Source of the DNA: Chitinophaga japonensis
GTDB lineage: Bacteria > Bacteroidota > Bacteroidia > Chitinophagales > Chitinophagaceae
Assembly (NCBI RefSeq): GCF_007830125.1
Contig: NZ_VLLG01000003.1
Span: 1,753,115 to 1,817,114 of the forward strand
DNA: 64,000 nucleotides
Direction of reading: 5' to 3'
Made by a program: the position numbers and the translations under genes. Position 1 is the first letter of the stretch. The number at the start of each line of letters is the position of its first letter. The notes under the pieces are model-generated. The model did not search any database. It worked only from the letters and a program-made list of their open reading frames with translations, and was not told the DNA's origin. This document shows positions 49,575 through 57,742 of the stretch, piece after piece.

Positions 49575-51509
49575 ATGTCAATTGAAGGATACCGCCCATT
49601 GCCGCCTGTAGCGCCTTTCTCGCTGTTTTCAGCGAAAGATGTAGAACTGTTCCAGGCCGGCACACATGAACGCCTGTACGAGAAATTCGGCGCCCACACC
49701 CTGGAGTACGAAGGGGAGAAGGGCACCTACTTTGCCGTATGGGCCCCGCACGCCGCCTATGTTTCCGTAATAGGTGATTTCAATAACTGGGACCGGTATA
49801 CGCATACCTTGTTTCCGCGCTGGGACCATTCCGGCATCTGGGAAGGTTTTGTGCCGCATGTAAAAAAAGGCGCTTTATACAAATTCTTTATCCGCGCCCG
49901 TTCCGGCGAGGAGCTGTACAAGGGCGACCCCTTTGCCCGCTACTGGGAGCTGCGGCCCAACACGGCCTCCATTACCTGGGAGCTGGATTACCACTGGAAG
50001 GACAGGAAATGGATGGAGCGCCGCCACCAGCACAACAGCCTCCAAAGCCCCTTTTCTGTATACGAAGTGCACCTGGGCTCCTGGCGCAGGCCGGACCCGC
50101 ATAACCACGAAGTATTCTATTCCTACCGCGAAATTGCGGACATGCTGGTGCCTTATGTAAAGGAAATGGGCTTTACCCATATAGAGCTGATGCCGGTAGG
50201 GGAGCATCCTTTTGACGGCTCCTGGGGATACCAGCAGACCGGCTACTATGCGCCTACTTCCCGCTACGGCACCCCACAGGATTTTATGGCGCTGGTAGAT
50301 GCTTTTCACCATGAAGGCATCGGCGTGATACTGGACTGGGTGCCTTCCCACTTCCCTTATGATGCGCACGGCCTGTACCGCTTTGACGGATCGCATGTGT
50401 ATGAGTACGAGGATATGCGCAAAGGCTTTCACCCGGACTGGAACAGCTACATCTTTAATTACAGCCGCAACGAGGTAAAAAGCTTCCTGCTTAGCAATGC
50501 CATTTACTGGCTGGATAAATACCATGTGGACGGGCTGCGGGTAGATGCCGTAGCCTCCATGATACACCTGGACTATTCCCGCAACGCGGGCGGCTGGGTG
50601 CCCAATGAGCAGGGCGGCCGGGAGAACCTGGAGGCCATCGCCTTCTTAAAGCACCTGAACGAAAGGGTTTACCATTTATTCCCCGACACGCAGACCATCG
50701 CGGAAGAGTCTACCTCCTTTTACGGTGTGTCCCGCCCCACCTTTATGGGAGGGCTGGGCTTTGGCATGAAATGGATGATGGGCTGGATGAACGATACGCT
50801 GGACTATTTCAAGAAGGACCCGCTGCACCGCAAATGGCACCAGGATCAGCTAACCTTCAGCATTATGTACGCCTTCAGCGAAAATTTCATGCTGCCCCTG
50901 AGCCATGACGAAGTGGTGCACGGCAAATCGCCCCTGGTGTATAAAATGCCGGGCGACGACTGGCAGAAATTCGCCAACCTGCGCCTGCTGTTCGGCTACA
51001 TGTTTACCCACCCCGGCACCAAGCTGCTGTTCATGGGCGACGAGTTTGGCCAGACACAGGAATGGAACTACCGCTCCGAACTGGCCTGGCACCTGCTGCA
51101 GCATCCCACCCACCTGGGTGTACAGCACTTTGTAAAGGCCCTGAACCACCTGTACCGGGCTGAGCCGGCCCTGTACCAGCAGCAATTTGACCCTGCCGGT
51201 TTTGAATGGGTGAACGCCAGCGATTATGATAACAGTGTGCTGGCTTACCTGCGCAAGGGCACAGGCCCCAAAGATACCCTGCTGATCGTCCTCAATATGA
51301 CCCCCATAGCAAGGGAAGGTTACCACCTGGGTATTCCCATGAGCGGCACCTGGCGGGAAATACTGAACAGCGACGACCCGCAGTATTACGGCAGCGGGGT
51401 GCAGAACACGGCCACCCTGAAGGCGCAGGAGCAACCCTACCAGGGAAAGGACCACACCCTCACCCTGCGCATACCACCGTTAGGGGTGACTATTCTCAAA
51501 AGAATGTAA
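49575..51509 (+). CDS. glgB: 1,4-alpha-glucan branching enzyme
   Basis: A protein of 644 residues that makes alpha-1,6 branches in glycogen. An N-terminal CBM48 module (GTYFAVWAPHAAYVSVIGDF) precedes the GH13 barrel: GFTHIELMPVGEHPFDGSWG, GVILDWVPSHFPYDAHGLYR, the nucleophile aspartate in GLRVDAVASMIHLDYSRN, the acid glutamate in TIAEESTSF and LPLSHDEVVHGK. The C-terminal beta domain ends PPLGVTILKRM. No other glycogen gene is adjacent; the GH31 alpha-glucosidase at 56383-53990 could act on the same storage polymer or its fragments. Confidence 0.96.
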   Translation: MSIEGYRPLPPVAPFSLFSAKDVELFQAGTHERLYEKFGAHTLEYEGEKGTYFAVWAPHAAYVSVIGDFNNWDRYTHTLFPRWDHSGIWEGFVPHVKKGALYKFFIRARSGEELYKGDPFARYWELRPNTASITWELDYHWKDRKWMERRHQHNSLQSPFSVYEVHLGSWRRPDPHNHEVFYSYREIADMLVPYVKEMGFTHIELMPVGEHPFDGSWGYQQTGYYAPTSRYGTPQDFMALVDAFHHEGIGVILDWVPSHFPYDAHGLYRFDGSHVYEYEDMRKGFHPDWNSYIFNYSRNEVKSFLLSNAIYWLDKYHVDGLRVDAVASMIHLDYSRNAGGWVPNEQGGRENLEAIAFLKHLNERVYHLFPDTQTIAEESTSFYGVSRPTFMGGLGFGMKWMMGWMNDTLDYFKKDPLHRKWHQDQLTFSIMYAFSENFMLPLSHDEVVHGKSPLVYKMPGDDWQKFANLRLLFGYMFTHPGTKLLFMGDEFGQTQEWNYRSELAWHLLQHPTHLGVQHFVKALNHLYRAEPALYQQQFDPAGFEWVNASDYDNSVLAYLRKGTGPKDTLLIVLNMTPIAREGYHLGIPMSGTWREILNSDDPQYYGSGVQNTATLKAQEQPYQGKDHTLTLRIPPLGVTILKRM

Positions 51510-51510
51510 G

Positions 51511-51645
51511 CTTCAAATTCCAGGTTCTAAATCCCAAATTCCAAATTCCAAATCCCAAACCGGGACGTACTTGTTCAATTGAAAGTAGCGTTGCTTTTAC
51601 TTTTGCCACTATTTCCCCTTTGGGATTTGGGATTTGGATTTTTTT
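51511..51645. repeat. Heptad-word hairpin element, CCAAATT family, copy D
   Basis: Left arm 51511-51559 (CAAATTC, TAAATCC, CAAATTC words) and right arm 51619-51645 (TTTGGGA, TTTGGGA, TTTGGAT) ending in a T run. Inside the loop AAAGTA and TACTTT can pair. It starts 1 bp after the glgB stop codon, so it could also terminate the glgB transcript. Confidence 0.75.
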
Positions 51646-51801
51646 CTCCCTTTTTTTTAAACTTTCTTTAACATTTCCCATCCAAACACTGCGTTTTGGC
51701 GAGGGCGGCAATACTATGGAAGGACGGCAAAACGTTTTATTATACTGTGCCAGCAAATTGAAAGACCAAAAAATCCAATAATCACTTAAAACCATTCATT
51801 T

Positions 51802-52695
51802 ATGAAAAGCTACTTCGGGCGCCTGCGATGGCCGTTGGCATTCCTCGCGATGGTAACCGTGGCGATCTATGCCTGCCAGAAGGACGGTTCCACCGAACCG
51901 GGCCCCAATGCCGACGAACAAAAACTAAGCATTTACATGTCCGACGATCCGGGTTTCTTTGACAATGTATACCTGGATATCCGTAAGGTGGAAGTACTGG
52001 TGGATACCTGTACCAGTGGCGATGATGATGATGACGACTGGGACTGGCGGGACCGCTGCTGGTGGGATGAGGACCGGCGTGGCGGGAAGGATACCTGCGA
52101 GGTATGGGATTCCCTGGCCGTGAGCCCCGGCGTGTATGACATCCTTTCCCTGCGGAACGGCGCAGATACCCTGCTGGCCGGCGGCATTGTGCCCCGTGGC
52201 GTAGTAAAGAAGATCCGTATCACCCTGGGCGACAACAACTCCCTGGTGAAGGATAGCGTTACCTACCCGTTGACCTCCCCTTCCGGGCAGGTGAAGATCA
52301 TCATCAAGCTGCGCAGCGACGACTGGGATGAAGTGGCCAGCGGAGATTTCCGCCTGTGGCTGGACTTTGACCTGAACCGCTCCATTGTAAAGGTGTGGAA
52401 CGGCAAGTTTATCCTGAAGCCGGTGATCAAAGTATACACCCTGAAGCTGACGGGCAGCATCTCCGGCAAGGTAACGCCGCATGCCGCCTGGCCGGTGATC
52501 ACCGTGTATAACGACCAGGATACGGGTTTTGCACTGCCCTGGATAGGCGGGGAGTTCAAGGTGCGGGGCCTGAAGCCCGGCAGCTACGACGTATTCATCA
52601 ACGCCTCCAATGGGTACCGGGATACCACCCTTACCGGCATTACCGTAGAGCGCAACCGGAATACGGAGATCGGCAGGATCACCCTTCGGCAGTAA
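51802..52695 (+). CDS. DUF4382-domain lipoprotein with an Asp/Trp-rich insertion
   Basis: A protein of 297 residues. The signal and lipobox are PLAFLAMVTVAIYAC (Cys25). Residues about 40-205 match DUF4382 (LSIYMSDDPGFFDNVYLDIR, the usual start of that domain), a family of secreted proteins of unknown role, and the last 90 residues form a carboxypeptidase-regulatory-like module (ITVYNDQDTGFALPWIGGEF). Unusual is the stretch after VLVDTC at about residue 70: six aspartates in a row, then tryptophan/aspartate pairs with two further cysteines, which suggests metal or cation binding at the surface. Confidence 0.85.
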   Translation: MKSYFGRLRWPLAFLAMVTVAIYACQKDGSTEPGPNADEQKLSIYMSDDPGFFDNVYLDIRKVEVLVDTCTSGDDDDDDWDWRDRCWWDEDRRGGKDTCEVWDSLAVSPGVYDILSLRNGADTLLAGGIVPRGVVKKIRITLGDNNSLVKDSVTYPLTSPSGQVKIIIKLRSDDWDEVASGDFRLWLDFDLNRSIVKVWNGKFILKPVIKVYTLKLTGSISGKVTPHAAWPVITVYNDQDTGFALPWIGGEFKVRGLKPGSYDVFINASNGYRDTTLTGITVERNRNTEIGRITLRQ

Positions 52696-52714
52696 TATTA
52701 TTGGTATATGCATC

Positions 52715-52751
52715 AAAGACCTGCCAGGTTTTTAAAACCTGGCAGGTCTTT
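52715..52751. terminator. Perfect 18-bp palindrome of the GACCTGCCAGG family, terminator-like
   Basis: Positions 52715-52732 and 52734-52751 are exact complements around a single T, and the right arm runs into TTTTT. It can serve as a terminator after the DUF4382 gene. The core (GACCTGCCAGGTTT) is a widespread Bacteroidota palindrome in my memory, and a related copy sits at 43831. Confidence 0.8.
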
Positions 52752-52844
52752 TTATTTGCATCTTCTGGTATTTGATAGTATATTTATCTTATAAAATATG
52801 TTAACGCCCGTTAAACCATATCCTTAACCCGGTAAACTATTCAT

Positions 52845-52973
52845 ATGGAAAACCTGAAAAAACGTAGCAGATCAGAAGAACATGTATATACCTATTTCAT
52901 TTACAGGAGCCTGATGACTTTCTTTATCTTTTGCGCACTGCTGTCCATGTGCTTTTTCACGCTTTATGCTTAA
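52845..52973 (+). CDS. Microprotein of 42 residues with one membrane helix
   Basis: Frame from ATG to TAA: a charged start MENLKKRSRSEEHVYTYFIY followed by one membrane helix (LMTFFIFCALLSMCFFTLYA). The basic cytoplasmic side and single helix fit a small inner-membrane protein. No family recognised. It stands between a terminator-like palindrome and the convergent KGG-protein gene. Confidence 0.45.
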   Translation: MENLKKRSRSEEHVYTYFIYRSLMTFFIFCALLSMCFFTLYA

Positions 52974-52979
52974 AGCAAA

Positions 52980-53026
52980 CAGGCCACACGGTCTGGTAAA
53001 CATGATTTCCCAAACCTTGTGGCCTG
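52980..53026. repeat. Inverted repeat between convergent genes
   Basis: CAGGCCACA (52980-52988) and TGTGGCCTG (53018-53026) pair exactly; GGTCTGG and CCAAACC inside extend the stem imperfectly. It could terminate transcription from either side, though no T run follows. Confidence 0.6.
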
Positions 53027-53053
53027 CTGCCTGTAACTTTGTGGTCAATTGGG

Positions 53054-53452
53054 TTATGACTGCACTGCACCGCTGTGCTGCTGTGCTTCCTGGCGCTGGC
53101 GCCTGCGTCCGTGAGCGGCTTCACCGCCTTTTTTGCCAATGGCCGCCATATGCTCGCGGTTACGGCTCACGGCTTCGCCACCCTTTTTACCGGCCATACG
53201 CGCCTCTTCGGAGGAAAATTCATGCGCTACACCCTGCTGGTGCGCTGCACGGCCTCCCATACTGGCTATAGCCTTTTGTTTTTCGCCGTCCATAGCTGCA
53301 AACCCACGTAAGCTTTTACGGCGGGGAGCGGATTCCCTGTGCATATCTCTTTCAGTTTCCGTTGTTCCGTTGTTTTCCACTTGCGGGTTTTCATGGGCCA
53401 CAACGTTTTGCCAGTTTTCTTCCTGGGCCGAGTAGCTGCTTTGCATTGTCAT
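53054..53452 (-). CDS. KGG-motif stress protein (Con-10/GsiB-like)
   Basis: A hydrophilic protein of 132 residues. After a 50-residue polar lead, the KGG units begin: FAAMDGEKQKAIASMGGRAA, FSSEEARMAGKKGGEAVSRN and HMAAIGKKGGEAAHGRRRQR. This glycine/lysine unit is typical of small stress-induced proteins such as B. subtilis GsiB and Neurospora Con-10, and of plant hydrophilins. It is probably disordered, cytoplasmic and made under desiccation or stationary phase. The promoter could not be identified with confidence. Confidence 0.88.
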   Translation of the reverse strand: MTMQSSYSAQEENWQNVVAHENPQVENNGTTETERDMHRESAPRRKSLRGFAAMDGEKQKAIASMGGRAAHQQGVAHEFSSEEARMAGKKGGEAVSRNREHMAAIGKKGGEAAHGRRRQRQEAQQHSGAVQS

Positions 53453-53730
53453 AACATCAGGTTTTAAGGTGTTGAAAATAGTTTCCGTTCCAATACTTCA
53501 TGTGTTACCGCTAGAAGCGCATATATATGGTGCTGGAAAACAAGGACTGTGCCATGGCCGGCGCCGCACTGGCGCAGGGAGAGATATAGGGGGCAGAGGG
53601 GAAATAACGGGTAACCAGTTCTACAGTATATAGAAAATGTCCACACCTTACCGGGCAAAAGTCCTTTTCATTATTCACTCCGTTCAGGGATGTTCATTTT
53701 ATTCATTTTCCTTACCGGAGCGCCAAAAGC

Positions 53731-53761
53731 TTTGCCTGATGGGCGAATCAGCTTACTTTTG
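53731..53761 (+). promoter_or_regulatory. Strong promoter of a short transcript
   Basis: TTTG (53731-53734) and TACTTTTG (53754-53761) match the -33 and -7 consensus exactly with a 19-bp spacer. No gene of normal size follows before the terminator at 53795. Confidence 0.7.
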
Positions 53762-53767
53762 AACAAA

Positions 53768-53831
53768 CTCTAAAGTTGGCATAGGTTATGAAAAGGCACT
53801 AAGATCTCCATCTGTTAGTGCCCTTTTTTTT
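53768..53831 (+). ncRNA. Candidate small RNA of about 65 nt (or a 4-codon leader peptide)
   Basis: The interval begins where the promoter at 53731-53761 should start transcription and ends in the T run of a strong terminator. It contains only one tiny frame, ATG-AAA-AGG-CAC-TAA at 53788-53802, whose last bases form the left terminator arm. No known RNA family was recognised. Both boundaries are predictions from sequence. Confidence 0.5.
53795..53831 (+). terminator. Terminator of the short transcript
   Basis: GGCACTAA (53795-53802) and TTAGTGCC (53815-53822) form a perfect stem with a 12-nt loop, followed by C and eight T. Confidence 0.9.
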
Positions 53832-53835
53832 AGAA

Positions 53836-53992
53836 AATCCCAAACTGGGAAATTCCAAATTCCAAACCCAAATTCCAAAAATGCGGTCAAGGTACAAATA
53901 TCACTGAGCTGTTAAAAATGGCCTGGTGATAACCGCCATTTTGGAATTTGGGACCTGGGATTTGGAATTTGGGTTTTGGAATTTGGAATTTA
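53836..53992. repeat. Heptad-word hairpin element, CCAAATT family, copy E
   Basis: Left arm 53836-53880 and right arm 53938-53992 of CCAAATT-type words. In the loop ATCAC and GTGAT can pair. The right arm contains the TAA stop codon (minus strand) of the GH31 gene. The loop differs from those of copies A to D. Confidence 0.8.
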
Positions 53993-56383
53993 TCTCAGGA
54001 TCAGTTCTTCAAATTTCCTTTCCACCATCACTTTTACTACACCTACCGCAAAATTCCGGGCATTCAGCTTGTACGCCTTGCCGTCCACCACGTATTCCGT
54101 GGGCTTGAAGGGCAGGCCATGCACCAGCACCCGGTACTTTTTGTAGCTGGCCTGGTACTGGCCAAAGAACCGCTTCTTGAGCCGGAACTGCTGCTTGTCA
54201 GACACCTGCTTGTAGCGGATGGTGTTGAACTGCCCGTCCTTGTAGCCGTAATGGTCGCCGGCATCCTCGTACAGCATGCTGGCGGTGGGTTGTTCGCAGT
54301 AGTATACGTTGAGGATCATTTCGTCTATGGGCCGCTCGCCCACGTATTGTATACCGGGATAGTTGGGCACCACGGCGCCTGCCTTTACAAACAGCGGCAT
54401 CTCATCCAGCGGGGTGGGAATGGTAACGGTCTGCCCGCCCTCAAATACCTGGTCATTAAAGAAATAATACCAGCGCCCGGCGGGCAGGTACACTTCCTTT
54501 TCCTTCACGCCCGGTCCGTCCACATGGCTGATCAGCAGGGCATCGCCCAGCATGAACTCGTGGGAGCGGTTGTAGGTTTGCGGGTCCTGCTGGGCCACAA
54601 AGGCCAGGGGGCGCAGCATGGGCGTGCCGTGATGGCTGTACTGCCAGAAGGTGGTATACAGGTAGGGCAGCAGGCGGTAGCGCAGTTGTATGAACCGTTT
54701 TACAATAAACTCGTATTTGCTGCCGAAGCTCCAGGGCTCCTGGTTAAAGCCGGTCTCGTTGCTGGCGGAGTGGGTGCGCATCAGCGGGTGGAAGGTGGCC
54801 AGTTGTATCCAGCGGGTGTACAGCTCCCCGTCCGGCTCCCCGATAAAGCCGCCGATATCGCTGCCGGCAAAGGAAATACCGGAAACGGCCAGGCGCTGGC
54901 ACTGTACGTTGGCCAGCCACAGGTGCTCCCATTCGGATACGTTGTCGCCTGTCCATACGGAAGCCCAGCGTTGTGCGCCGGCATAGCAGGAGCGGGTGAT
55001 CACAAAGGGGCGGTTGGGCATCAGGTATTTCCGGAGGCCCGCCGCGGTGGCCTTGCTCATCAGGTGACCGTACACGTTGTGCGCCTTGCGGTGGCTCACG
55101 TCCTCCCCGTCATAGTCGTGCCGCACGTCTTCCGGGAAGGTGCCCATTTCAAACACGGCCGGCTCGTTCATATCATTCCACACGCCCCGCACCCCGGACT
55201 CTACCAGCTCCTTGAACAGGTTGCTCCACCACTCCCGTACTTCCGGGTTGGTGTAGTCCGGGAACACGCATTTGCCCGGCCACACGTCTCCCTCCATCAG
55301 GGCGCCGTCGGCGCGCTTGCAGAAGTAGTCCCGTTCCATACCCTGCTTGTAGATATCGTAGTCCGGGTCCGATTTGATGCCGGGGTCAATGATCACTACC
55401 ATTTTAAAGCCCTGCGCCGACAGATCCCTGCCCAGCTTGACGGGATCGGAGAAACCTTCCTTGCTCCAGGTAAAGCAGCGGAAGCCTTCCATATAGTCAA
55501 TGTCCAGGTGGATCACATCACAGGGGATCTGCCGTTTGCGGAATTCCGCCGCTATTTCCATCACGCGCTTGTCGGGGTAGTAGCTCCAGCGGCATTGCTG
55601 GTAGCCCAGCGCCCACAGGGGTGGCAGTTCGGCGGTGCCGGTTATCTTGGTGTAGGCCTCCGCCACCTGCAGCAGGTCGGGGCCGTACATGAAGTAATAG
55701 TTCATTTCACCGCCCCTGGCCCAGAAGCTGCATACATCGTCCCGCTCATGCCCGAAGTCAAAAAGGGTGCGGAAGGTATTGTCGAAGAAGATGCCATAGC
55801 CAATGCCGTGGTGCAGGCCGTAATAGAAGGGGATATTGCGGTACAGGGGATCGGTGTCTTTCTGGAAGCCGTAGGCGTCCGTGCCGTAGTTCTCCAGGCG
55901 TTTGCCGCGCAGGTTCATGTCTGTAGGCTTGTCGCCCAGGCCGTAAAAGCATTCTCCTTCCTGTATCTGCTTGCTGCAGTACACGATCTTGCCGCCTTTG
56001 AGCAGGTAGTGCTGCCAGTGGAAGCCCATTTCGTCCTGGTTGATCACGCGGCCTTCCGTATCGGTAATGGTAAGGCGCAGGTTATCGCGGGCCACCCATA
56101 TGCGGATGGCGTCTGTGTATATTTCAAATACCTCCTCGAATTCCCGGATCCCGAAATTTACGGGCGATTCCTCCAGCTTTTCACTGAGGGCGTAGGAGAA
56201 ATCGCGCTGGAATTTGCCGTCGGCGGCAAACCGGAAGCGAACGATCTTGTCTGAAATGATGCGTACTTCCAGTATGGTTTCTGCTGTATGAAAATAGAAG
56301 TAGTTGCCTTCTTTCTGCCATTTCCTGACACTATCAGGATAGTGTTTTACCGAATACTTACTCGACGAGCTTGTTATTTGCAT
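53990..56383 (-). CDS. Glycoside hydrolase family 31 alpha-glucosidase
   Basis: A protein of 797 residues without a signal peptide. Domains: an N-terminal beta domain (about 25-240, with the GH31-specific ECFYGLGDKPTDMNLRGKRL), the catalytic barrel with nucleophile motif GVWNDMNEPAVFEMGT (first Asp of NDMNEP), acid/base region RWASVWTGDNVSEWEHL and the stretch PLMRTHSASNE, and C-terminal beta domains including a DUF5110-like end. The enzyme releases glucose (or xylose in some members) from alpha-linked sugars, most likely in the cytoplasm here. The stop codon lies in a repeat element. Confidence 0.95.
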   Translation of the reverse strand: MQITSSSSKYSVKHYPDSVRKWQKEGNYFYFHTAETILEVRIISDKIVRFRFAADGKFQRDFSYALSEKLEESPVNFGIREFEEVFEIYTDAIRIWVARDNLRLTITDTEGRVINQDEMGFHWQHYLLKGGKIVYCSKQIQEGECFYGLGDKPTDMNLRGKRLENYGTDAYGFQKDTDPLYRNIPFYYGLHHGIGYGIFFDNTFRTLFDFGHERDDVCSFWARGGEMNYYFMYGPDLLQVAEAYTKITGTAELPPLWALGYQQCRWSYYPDKRVMEIAAEFRKRQIPCDVIHLDIDYMEGFRCFTWSKEGFSDPVKLGRDLSAQGFKMVVIIDPGIKSDPDYDIYKQGMERDYFCKRADGALMEGDVWPGKCVFPDYTNPEVREWWSNLFKELVESGVRGVWNDMNEPAVFEMGTFPEDVRHDYDGEDVSHRKAHNVYGHLMSKATAAGLRKYLMPNRPFVITRSCYAGAQRWASVWTGDNVSEWEHLWLANVQCQRLAVSGISFAGSDIGGFIGEPDGELYTRWIQLATFHPLMRTHSASNETGFNQEPWSFGSKYEFIVKRFIQLRYRLLPYLYTTFWQYSHHGTPMLRPLAFVAQQDPQTYNRSHEFMLGDALLISHVDGPGVKEKEVYLPAGRWYYFFNDQVFEGGQTVTIPTPLDEMPLFVKAGAVVPNYPGIQYVGERPIDEMILNVYYCEQPTASMLYEDAGDHYGYKDGQFNTIRYKQVSDKQQFRLKKRFFGQYQASYKKYRVLVHGLPFKPTEYVVDGKAYKLNARNFAVGVVKVMVERKFEELILR

Positions 56384-56606
56384 AATTGGCTTTTATAAAT
56401 CCTTTCGCTGTCTCTACCCAACCACACTCATCTAAATTAAAAAAAAATCATGTGAACATGTTCTTTTTCGCGTTTGGCAAGGCTAACACAGCGTTTACCT
56501 GCTAAAATGGTGTATTGGCTAAATAGCGATCCGAAAAATATTAAATAGCTGGTAATTTTATAAAAGAAACGTACTTTTTTGCTTTAACCTATTTGTTCCT
56601 TTATGG

Positions 56607-56637
56607 AGCGCACTTTTTTCAGAGTGCGCTTTTTTTT
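56607..56637 (+). terminator. Strong plus-strand terminator antisense to the end of the YCF48-like gene
   Basis: AGCGCACT (56607-56614) and AGTGCGCT (56623-56630) make a perfect stem, followed by eight T. The T run lies only on the plus strand, although the coding gene overlapping it is on the minus strand. The 220 bp to its left hold no long ORF; a minimal frame starts ATG-GAG at 56603. Confidence 0.8.
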
Positions 56638-57650
56638 ACCACCAGCTTAGCCAGCCGGCCCCCAGCCCCTGCCAGGAACACCGCCGTCCCTTTCCGGGCC
56701 CGTTGCACCACATGATAACCTTCCTTGCTGATCAGTTGCCAGTGCTGCCCGCCGTCTGCAGATACGTCTGTGCCGGAGGTGCCGGTAGCAATGAGGCTAT
56801 GGGGGCCGGTCCAGCATACGGAGGAGCGGTACCCGCCTGGCGGGGTGAGGGGAGCCATCCAGGTCCGGCCGCCATCGCTGGTCAGCGCACAGTTTTGCAG
56901 GCGCAGGGTATCGTTACTGTAATCGCCGCCTACGGCCACGCCCTGCCGGCTGTTGCGGAAGGCAATGGAAAATACGCCGGTGCTGGGCCGGCCCTGTAAT
57001 ATGGGCAGGGCCACAGATTGCCAGCGGCCCTGGTGCTGCCGGAAAAAACGGGCGGTAAGGCCGCCGGTGGCAAAGCAGATATCGCCTCCCGGCAGGTAAT
57101 ACAGGCCGCTGCCGCTGGCCGCAAACAAAGCCTCGCCGGTGGCTGCAACGGGAGCATCCGGTTGCAGGCGCCAGTTGCGGCCGCCATCCTGTGTGGAGAG
57201 CAGGGTAAAGCGCCCTTCCAGCGGATCGCCGATGGCCAGGCCTTCCTGCCGGCTGCGGAAATCCATCGCATCAAAGAAAATGCCTTTGGTATCATTATAA
57301 TATACCCGCTGCCAGGTAGCCCCGCCATCCGTGGTCACGAAAATATGGGCCGGCTCGCCTGCATTGATCACCAGCGCCTCCTGTTCATTAAAAGCCGTAA
57401 TATCCCGCCAGTCGCAACTGTCGCAGCCGGGCACCTGCACCCATTGCCACTGCCGGCCGCCATCCGTGCTTTTGCCCACCATGCCGCCGGTGCCGGATGC
57501 CCATACCAGGCTGTCTGTAAGCACGCAAAGACCGCGGATGCTCTTTAGCGGGCCCTGCGGCAGGGGGGCTAATACATATTTTTGCTGGGCGCTTAGCTGC
57601 AGGAAAAAGAGGCAGCAGCACAGTACGCAGCCATAGACCTTCTTTAGCAT
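56619..57650 (-). CDS. Secreted YCF48-like / BNR-repeat beta-propeller protein
   Basis: A protein of 343 residues with a signal peptide (VYGCVLCCCLFFLQLSA). It has repeated Asp-box-like units S/T-x-DGG-x-x-W: KSTDGGRQWQWVQV, VTTDGGATWQRVYY, STQDGGRNWRLQ, TSDGGRTWMAPL and SADGGQHWQLIS, about one per propeller blade. This is the pattern of YCF48/HCF136-type proteins, which outside photosynthetic organisms are uncharacterised envelope proteins. No sialidase catalytic residues are apparent. It is divergent from the histidine kinase gene at 57743. Confidence 0.85.
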   Translation of the reverse strand: MLKKVYGCVLCCCLFFLQLSAQQKYVLAPLPQGPLKSIRGLCVLTDSLVWASGTGGMVGKSTDGGRQWQWVQVPGCDSCDWRDITAFNEQEALVINAGEPAHIFVTTDGGATWQRVYYNDTKGIFFDAMDFRSRQEGLAIGDPLEGRFTLLSTQDGGRNWRLQPDAPVAATGEALFAASGSGLYYLPGGDICFATGGLTARFFRQHQGRWQSVALPILQGRPSTGVFSIAFRNSRQGVAVGGDYSNDTLRLQNCALTSDGGRTWMAPLTPPGGYRSSVCWTGPHSLIATGTSGTDVSADGGQHWQLISKEGYHVVQRARKGTAVFLAGAGGRLAKLVVKKSAL

Positions 57651-57714
57651 TTATATACAATCTGTTAGTGAGCAAGAAAATTACAAAATCATTCAAAAGT
57701 GTGATGCAGATTTA

Positions 57715-57722
57715 TATATTTG
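57715..57722 (+). promoter_or_regulatory. -7 promoter element for the histidine kinase
   Basis: TATATTTG is an exact TAnnTTTG match, 20 bp before the GTG start; the predicted leader is about 14 nt. Confidence 0.5.
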
Positions 57723-57742
57723 CAAACAACTAACCTGCATCA

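Noticed and set aside
53948..56254. A 768-codon open frame on the plus strand
   Set aside because: It is antisense to the GH31 gene, which has the catalytic NDMNEP motif. The first residues translate repeat arm (FGIWNL).
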